The notes under the pieces are model-generated. The model saw only the letters and a list, made by a program, of their open reading frames with translations, was not told the DNA's origin and ran no database searches. A stretch of 48,220 nt of DNA from Clostridiales bacterium COT073_COT-073 (lineage in GTDB: Bacteria > Bacillota > Clostridia > Lachnospirales > Vallitaleaceae): assembly GCA_003858485.1 (NCBI GenBank), contig RQYD01000026.1, positions 1-48,220 of the forward strand. Direction: 5' to 3'. How positions within the stretch are numbered: the stretch's first letter is position 1; every line of letters starts with the position of its first letter. The translations under genes and the position numbers were made by a program. Shown here one piece after another: positions 43,695 to 48,220 of this stretch.

Positions 43695-44882
43695 TTACTG
43701 GTACTCGGTTTTTACAAATTTTCTAAGGGCCTCCAGAGAGCGCTCCACTTTTTCAGTGGGAATGCAATAAGCCATTCGAAAATAGCCGGGCAGACCGAAA
43801 CTATCACTGGGCACAACCACCAGATCATATTTTAAGGCTTTTTGTGAAAACAGATTGGCATCGGCTTCCAGGGCTTTGGGGAAAATATAAAAAGTTCCGT
43901 CCGGTTTTTGGACGGCAAATCCCAAGTCTTTTAATTCCTGATAAAGGAGATTTGCGTTTTTTTCATAAACGGAAAAATCGGAAGTTAAATCTAAGGCTTC
44001 AGCGATTGCCAGCTGCATGATCGTGGCAGGACAATTATGACCGATCCCCCTGGAAATTTGACCACACATAGCAGTTAAGGTGGCAGATTTTTCAATGGCC
44101 GGATGAAAGGCAATGTAGCCAATGCGCTCACCCGGAATGGACAATGATTTTGAGAAGGAATAGCACATAATGCTCCGGTTATAAAAAGTGGAAGGATTAG
44201 GGCTGGCTTTGCCATCAAACACAATTTCCCGATAGGGCTCATCGGAAATCAAATAAATTTCATGGCCATATTCGGCTTCTTTGGCGGCTAAAAAGTCAGC
44301 CAGTTTTTGCAGGGTATCGGTTGTATAAACAGCACCCGAAGGATTATTTGGGGTATTGATCAAAACAGCCATGGTTTTAGGACTTATTACTTTTTCCAGC
44401 TCCGTAAAGTCAATTTGAAAATGAGCGGTATCGGCTGGCACCACTTTTAAGACAGCACCACTTAAGTTAACATAAGCGGTGTATTCCGGAAAATAAGGAG
44501 CAAAAGTAATGACCTCATCTCCCGGCACGGTAATGCAGCGCAGGGCATGGGCAACTGCTCCGGCGGCTCCGGTGGTCAGAAAAATATCGGTTGCCTGATA
44601 GGGAATGCCAAAGCGCCGGTGCAAAGAAGCAGCCACTGCCTGTTTAACTGAGGGAATGCCCAAAGTTGGACTATAACCATGCAGTTTGGTGGGGGTTTCA
44701 GTTTGCAAAAGCCGGATTAAAATATCGGTAAAAGCCTGTGGAGTTGGTACCGATGGATTTCCCAGGGAATAATCAAAAACGTTGTCATAGCCGATTTCCT
44801 TGCCGCGTTCAGCGGAAAATTCGGATAAAGTACGAATGACCGACTTTTTGGAAAGCATTTCTTCATATAAAGAGGCAATCAT
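43695..44882 (-). CDS. Class I/II pyridoxal-phosphate aminotransferase (aspartate aminotransferase-like)
   Basis: A 395-residue fold-type I aminotransferase. Visible are FDYSLGNPSVPTP (substrate side), TTGAAGAVAHAL (cofactor phosphate), LINTPNNPSGAVYT, ISDEPYREIVFDG (Asp/Tyr to the cofactor) and SFSKSLSIPGERIGYIAF with the Schiff-base lysine. This pattern fits the aspartate/aromatic branch, but the amino-acid partner cannot be told. The frame extends to 44927, but ATG 44882 has the ribosome site GAAAGGAG and gives a normal N-terminus. It is a single minus-strand gene with its own promoter. Confidence 0.92.
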   Translation of the reverse strand: MIASLYEEMLSKKSVIRTLSEFSAERGKEIGYDNVFDYSLGNPSVPTPQAFTDILIRLLQTETPTKLHGYSPTLGIPSVKQAVAASLHRRFGIPYQATDIFLTTGAAGAVAHALRCITVPGDEVITFAPYFPEYTAYVNLSGAVLKVVPADTAHFQIDFTELEKVISPKTMAVLINTPNNPSGAVYTTDTLQKLADFLAAKEAEYGHEIYLISDEPYREIVFDGKASPNPSTFYNRSIMCYSFSKSLSIPGERIGYIAFHPAIEKSATLTAMCGQISRGIGHNCPATIMQLAIAEALDLTSDFSVYEKNANLLYQELKDLGFAVQKPDGTFYIFPKALEADANLFSQKALKYDLVVVPSDSFGLPGYFRMAYCIPTEKVERSLEALRKFVKTEYQ

Positions 44883-45017
44883 AAAGGCTCCTTTCTGGCA
44901 ATGGATCAGGATAAAGCAAGGGATCATTTGGCGGTCCCTCCTTGGTTATTTATGGAAAAGCTGGCTGATCGGCTATTATTTCAAAACAGCCAAAAGCAAC
45001 AACCAATATGTATTTAC

Positions 45018-45026
45018 AGTATAACA
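45018..45026 (-). promoter_or_regulatory. Extended -10 promoter of the aminotransferase gene
   Basis: On the minus strand TGT-TATACT, an extended -10, with no good -35. The leader to the start codon is about 130 bases and contains two short inverted repeats (GGGA...TCCC near 44930, GGCT...AGCC near 44975). No T-box was recognised. Confidence 0.45.
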
Positions 45027-45226
45027 TGAATTCAATAAATTAGCGAGAGCAATCTGTAACCGCTTTTTAATCAAGCTGTAACTCAATTATTATGAAAAAC
45101 AATTGATTTTTTGCGGGACATGGGCTATGATAATAAAAAATACAAAGCGGAGAACAAAAACAGATTTTCGCGTTTGCCAATAAGTAGCATTATAATAGGA
45201 AGAAATTAGTCAGAAAGGGGATGCGA
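45027..45226. other. Divergent intergenic region before the glycosidase gene
   Basis: Contains a TATAAT at 45191-45196 but its nearest -35-like TTGCCA is only 11 bases away, so the promoter of the following gene is not clear. No other structure seen. Confidence 0.4.
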
Positions 45227-48094
45227 ATGAAAGGTTTTCCATTAAAAAAAATGGCGATGGTCAGCGGTTTATGCCTGACTATGCTGGCACCGGCACCGGT
45301 TGCTGCCTATCAAGGAGTGATCACCGGAGAAAATATCAGCTATCAGGGTTTTAATACCTTTTATCAGAAACAGGAAACAGAAAAAATTGCCAATGGCGTG
45401 GAACATATTAAAATCGGCAAGTTAACCGGTAATGGCTGGGTCGATATTCATGTTCTGAAAGCACAGATGCAAACAGCCGGTTTAGAGCTGAAAACTTTAC
45501 GCTCTGATACCTGGAAAAAGAAGGAAACATTAAAGGAAATGGCTGATAAAAGTATTTGGCCGGTTCTGGGAGCAGTCAATGCTTCTTATTTTGGAGTGGC
45601 TGGAGATTATTCAGAAAGTCAGGGTTTTGAATTTGATCAGGGTCTGGTACATCTGGATGAACGTTTGCGCCCCGGTTTATTTGAGGATCTGTCAGGAAAA
45701 TTATTTATCAGTCATGCCCAAAAACTAAGTTTGGTTGATGCCGGTAGTGGTCAGGACCTGGAGATCCCGCTGAAGGCAGCCAATAATCTGCCGGGCGCAG
45801 AAGGCGCTTCAATTTATAACAATAAAGTTTATCAGAATTCGAAAGGATTGGATGATAATGGTGCTTATTATAAGGTGTATGTCAGGGATCATGTAATTCG
45901 TGATATCACATCACCCTATACTGCTGTTGATTTTCCGGCAGAGGGATATACCTTGGTTTTTTCTGCTGAAAATACCGGTTATTTAGAGAAACTGACAGTG
46001 GGACGGCGCATTCAGGTCAAGACGGAGTCGGGGATTGCTTTGGATTGGCTGAAGCTGGCCATACCTGGCGGCGGCTATGTTCTGCAAAATGGAGAAATAA
46101 TCGAACAAGGGGAGTTAGTTCAGCCGGGTAAAAGACATCCGCGTACAGCCCTGGGTGTAAATGCAGCTCAGGATACTTTATATATGGTAGTGGTTGATGG
46201 TCGTGGCAGCAGTATTGGTGCCACTCATTATGAATTGGCTGAATATTTAAAAGAATTAGGCATCACGGATGCAGTGGCCATGGATGGGGGCGGATCTTCG
46301 GTTTTATTGGCTCGAAATTTGGGTGATCTTTTAGTCAATGTGGAGAATACCCTGCCCGGCAACCATCAAAGAAAATTGATAAATGGTCTGGCTGTTGTTT
46401 CAACCGAAAAAACCGGCGAGGCCCGGCAATTAATTATAACAGCAGAAAAATCCAAGACTTTTGCCAATCTGCCGGTTAAATTGGAGATCAGGGCGATTGA
46501 TGCCAATCAGCAGCCGGTCCCGATCGATCAAAGCCAGGTGGTGTGGAGTGTCAGCGGAGTTAATGGCACTGTGCAGACGCAGCAGTTTACAGCTACTTCT
46601 GCCGGCAAAGCGGAAATTCATGCTTATTTTGGACAACTCAGCGGCAAGGTAAGTATTGAGGTAACCGACAATCCAATTGATTTGCAGGCAGTGCCAAATG
46701 TTCTGGAAGTGGTTCAGGGGCAGTCCGGCAGTTTTCAGTTGTGGGGGACGGACAGTCAGGGCTTTGTTGGTCAAATTTCACCAAAGGACGTCAAGTACCA
46801 ATTGGAAGATGAAACGGTTGGATATTTTACAGAAGGCATATTTGTTCCATCTAAGAAAGGCGGCAGTACCCGGGTGACGATTACTGCCGGGAAACGCAGT
46901 ACCATTGCTTATGTGGTAGCCGGCAGCACAGTCAAAGCCCTGCCGGAATTGCTGGTGCAGGCCTGGGAATATCAGGTTGAGGGATCCGGTCAGGGATCGG
47001 TCAAGCCGGAGAAAAATTTTGGTTATCAGGATTTGCAATCCATGTCCTTTGCCTATTATTTTCCTTATCAGGAAAATGCTGACGGCCAGGACAGTGCATC
47101 AAAGCAAAAATTAGTCATGAAATATTTAACAGCGCCGGTTATAGCCGCCGAACCGGAAAATCTGTCTTTACAGCTGTATGGCAATGGCGGATTGGTACGG
47201 CTGACGATTGATCTGCAGGACAGTGCCGGCACAATGTATCAGGTTCCGTTGGCAGATGGAAGCTTATGGCAGGACTGGCAATTGGTCAATGTTAAGCTGC
47301 CGCGTGATATGGGCTATCCGGTTCAAATCATCGGTTTTACTTTGGAAAATTTGGACACCTTGCAGAATCAGGCCGGTCAGATTTATTTGGATGATTTTAG
47401 TTATGTTGAAAAATTAGCGATCCAGTCGGCTGAGTATGAGGAGTTTCCCAATGATCCGCTGCGTAAAAGTTTCCAGCGGCCGGCCAATATTAATGTCTTT
47501 GGTGCCACCGGCGGACGCAACCGGATCTTGGACACGATCATTTTACAAAAAGCAATTGCCAATATGAAGGATTCGGCACTGGGCATTTATGCCGGATTAA
47601 CGGATTTGCCGGCCGACAGTCTGCGCCCGGTCGATCATATCTGGAATAATACATATCAGGTTTATGACAGCCAGCAGACCAGGATCATTCATCTGGCGGC
47701 CCAGGGCGGCAGTTTTAAAAATGCTGATCCGCAGCAGTTTGCTAAACTGGCAGCAGATCTATCGAATACGGTCATGAATAATATTATAGTGGTATCGGAT
47801 GTGCATCCGCTGGAAGAAGTGAAGAATAAGAGGGAGGCCGGTATTATTCATGAAATGCTGTCCCGTTATGCGCAAAGCTCCGGTAAAAATGTATATTATC
47901 TGGCGGCTACCGGCTACCAGACTGATGTTACCTTAAAAGATGGGGTCCGCTATATTAAGACCAATGGTCTGTGGTACCGGATCAAAGAGGGGCGGCAAAT
48001 TGATTTAAACCGGAAGTTTTACCAAATCGGTTTTTATTTGGAAGGCGATACTCTATACTATGATCTCCGTAATTTATATCCGCTGGTGGAATAG
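45227..48094 (+). CDS. Secreted phosphodiester glycosidase (NAGPA/DUF2233) with C-terminal phosphatase-like region
   Basis: A 955-residue exported protein. A signal peptide (LKKMAMVSGLCLTMLAPAPVAAY) is followed by a phosphodiester glycosidase domain (about 75-395) with RHPRTALGVN, VVVDGRGSSIGATHYELA and AMDGGGSSVLL, the signature of the NAGPA family, which removes sugars from phosphodiesters. Then come an Ig-like domain (about 400-480), a bacterial Ig-like stretch (490-570), a carbohydrate-binding-like beta region (about 590-730) and a C-terminal part (about 755-955) with NVFGATGG, VVSDVHP and GVRYIKTNG, which resembles a calcineurin-type phosphatase without its metal-binding His motifs. Start ATG 45227 lies 6 bases after AAAGGGG; ATG 45221 abuts the ribosome site. 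Role in wall-polymer or glycan modification is inferred. Confidence 0.85.
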   Translation: MKGFPLKKMAMVSGLCLTMLAPAPVAAYQGVITGENISYQGFNTFYQKQETEKIANGVEHIKIGKLTGNGWVDIHVLKAQMQTAGLELKTLRSDTWKKKETLKEMADKSIWPVLGAVNASYFGVAGDYSESQGFEFDQGLVHLDERLRPGLFEDLSGKLFISHAQKLSLVDAGSGQDLEIPLKAANNLPGAEGASIYNNKVYQNSKGLDDNGAYYKVYVRDHVIRDITSPYTAVDFPAEGYTLVFSAENTGYLEKLTVGRRIQVKTESGIALDWLKLAIPGGGYVLQNGEIIEQGELVQPGKRHPRTALGVNAAQDTLYMVVVDGRGSSIGATHYELAEYLKELGITDAVAMDGGGSSVLLARNLGDLLVNVENTLPGNHQRKLINGLAVVSTEKTGEARQLIITAEKSKTFANLPVKLEIRAIDANQQPVPIDQSQVVWSVSGVNGTVQTQQFTATSAGKAEIHAYFGQLSGKVSIEVTDNPIDLQAVPNVLEVVQGQSGSFQLWGTDSQGFVGQISPKDVKYQLEDETVGYFTEGIFVPSKKGGSTRVTITAGKRSTIAYVVAGSTVKALPELLVQAWEYQVEGSGQGSVKPEKNFGYQDLQSMSFAYYFPYQENADGQDSASKQKLVMKYLTAPVIAAEPENLSLQLYGNGGLVRLTIDLQDSAGTMYQVPLADGSLWQDWQLVNVKLPRDMGYPVQIIGFTLENLDTLQNQAGQIYLDDFSYVEKLAIQSAEYEEFPNDPLRKSFQRPANINVFGATGGRNRILDTIILQKAIANMKDSALGIYAGLTDLPADSLRPVDHIWNNTYQVYDSQQTRIIHLAAQGGSFKNADPQQFAKLAADLSNTVMNNIIVVSDVHPLEEVKNKREAGIIHEMLSRYAQSSGKNVYYLAATGYQTDVTLKDGVRYIKTNGLWYRIKEGRQIDLNRKFYQIGFYLEGDTLYYDLRNLYPLVE

Positions 48095-48220
48095 ATGGAA
48101 GAGGGTTGCTATGGTCGCCGGCTGACAAACTGCAAGTTCACTTGATATGTGAAGTGATTGTTTTGCACAGATCTTTTACGCAAGAGATTAGTTTTTTTGT
48201 TTGTCCGTTTTTTATTGATG

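Noticed and set aside
44883-45017. T-box-like leader of the aminotransferase gene (AGGGACCGCC on the minus strand)
   Set aside because: It only partly matches the T-box sequence and the leader is too short for the specifier stem.
45174-45196. Promoter TTGCCA ... TATAAT before the glycosidase gene
   Set aside because: The spacer is only 11 bp, too short for sigma-A polymerase.

Overview
The window looks like a chromosomal stretch of a low-GC, Gram-positive anaerobe of the class Clostridia, probably related to Lachnospiraceae. The reasons are AT-rich intergenic DNA, strong AGGAGG ribosome binding sites, a purR-spoVG-glmU-prs type cluster, a DnaD/DnaC primosome pair, SLH-type surface proteins, a DUF951 protein next to nicotinate phosphoribosyltransferase, and a short protein resembling DUF5721. 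I see no rRNA, tRNA, CRISPR array or prophage. The species cannot be named from the sequence.

Layout. 0.1-5.5 kb: a lone HicA toxin gene, asnS, a membrane-anchored protein of unknown function and a phosphofructokinase. 5.5-12 kb, minus strand: an ABC-2 export triad, a dnaD-dnaC primosome pair preceded by a cluster of DnaA boxes, and murC. 12-19 kb, plus strand: purR, spoVG, a GlmU-like acetyltransferase whose uridylyltransferase half is degenerate, prs, a lone hicB on the minus strand, murG, a small basic protein and class II aldolase. 19-26 kb: a carbohydrate ABC importer (lipoprotein and two permeases, no ATPase) followed by a GH2 beta-galactosidase. 26-31.6 kb: an SLH surface protein and an AlbA_2/HATPase/HTH regulator with its own operator. 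31.6-37.3 kb: DUF951, pncB, galK, a DUF5721-like gene and recQ. 37.3-48 kb: a cell-wall amidase, phosphohexomutase, chemotaxis receptor, aminotransferase and a large secreted phosphodiester glycosidase.

Genes that plausibly act together: the importer, LacZ and (8 kb away) GalK could take up and enter galactosides into metabolism, with PfkA and Fba in glycolysis. MurC, MurG, the GlmU-like enzyme, the phosphohexomutase and the amidase belong to cell-wall metabolism. Prs, PurR and PncB make, sense or use PRPP.

The most unusual item is an intergenic repeat family with at least four copies (1960-2287, 29636-29918, 33405-33524, 37337-37440). The ends are 14-bp inverted repeats (CTCAACTTTCCCAC). 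The second copy is flanked by a perfect 7-bp direct repeat and the first by a 6-of-7 match, as expected for insertion of a non-autonomous mobile element. The two long copies are filled with mini-hairpins that have GAA or GAAA loops. Other points to check are a 12-G tract beside the recQ promoter, separated hicA and hicB genes with well-formed promoters, a symmetric two-way promoter between hicB and murG, the degenerate GlmU N-terminus, and phosphofructokinase donor-site residues that mix the ATP and PPi patterns.
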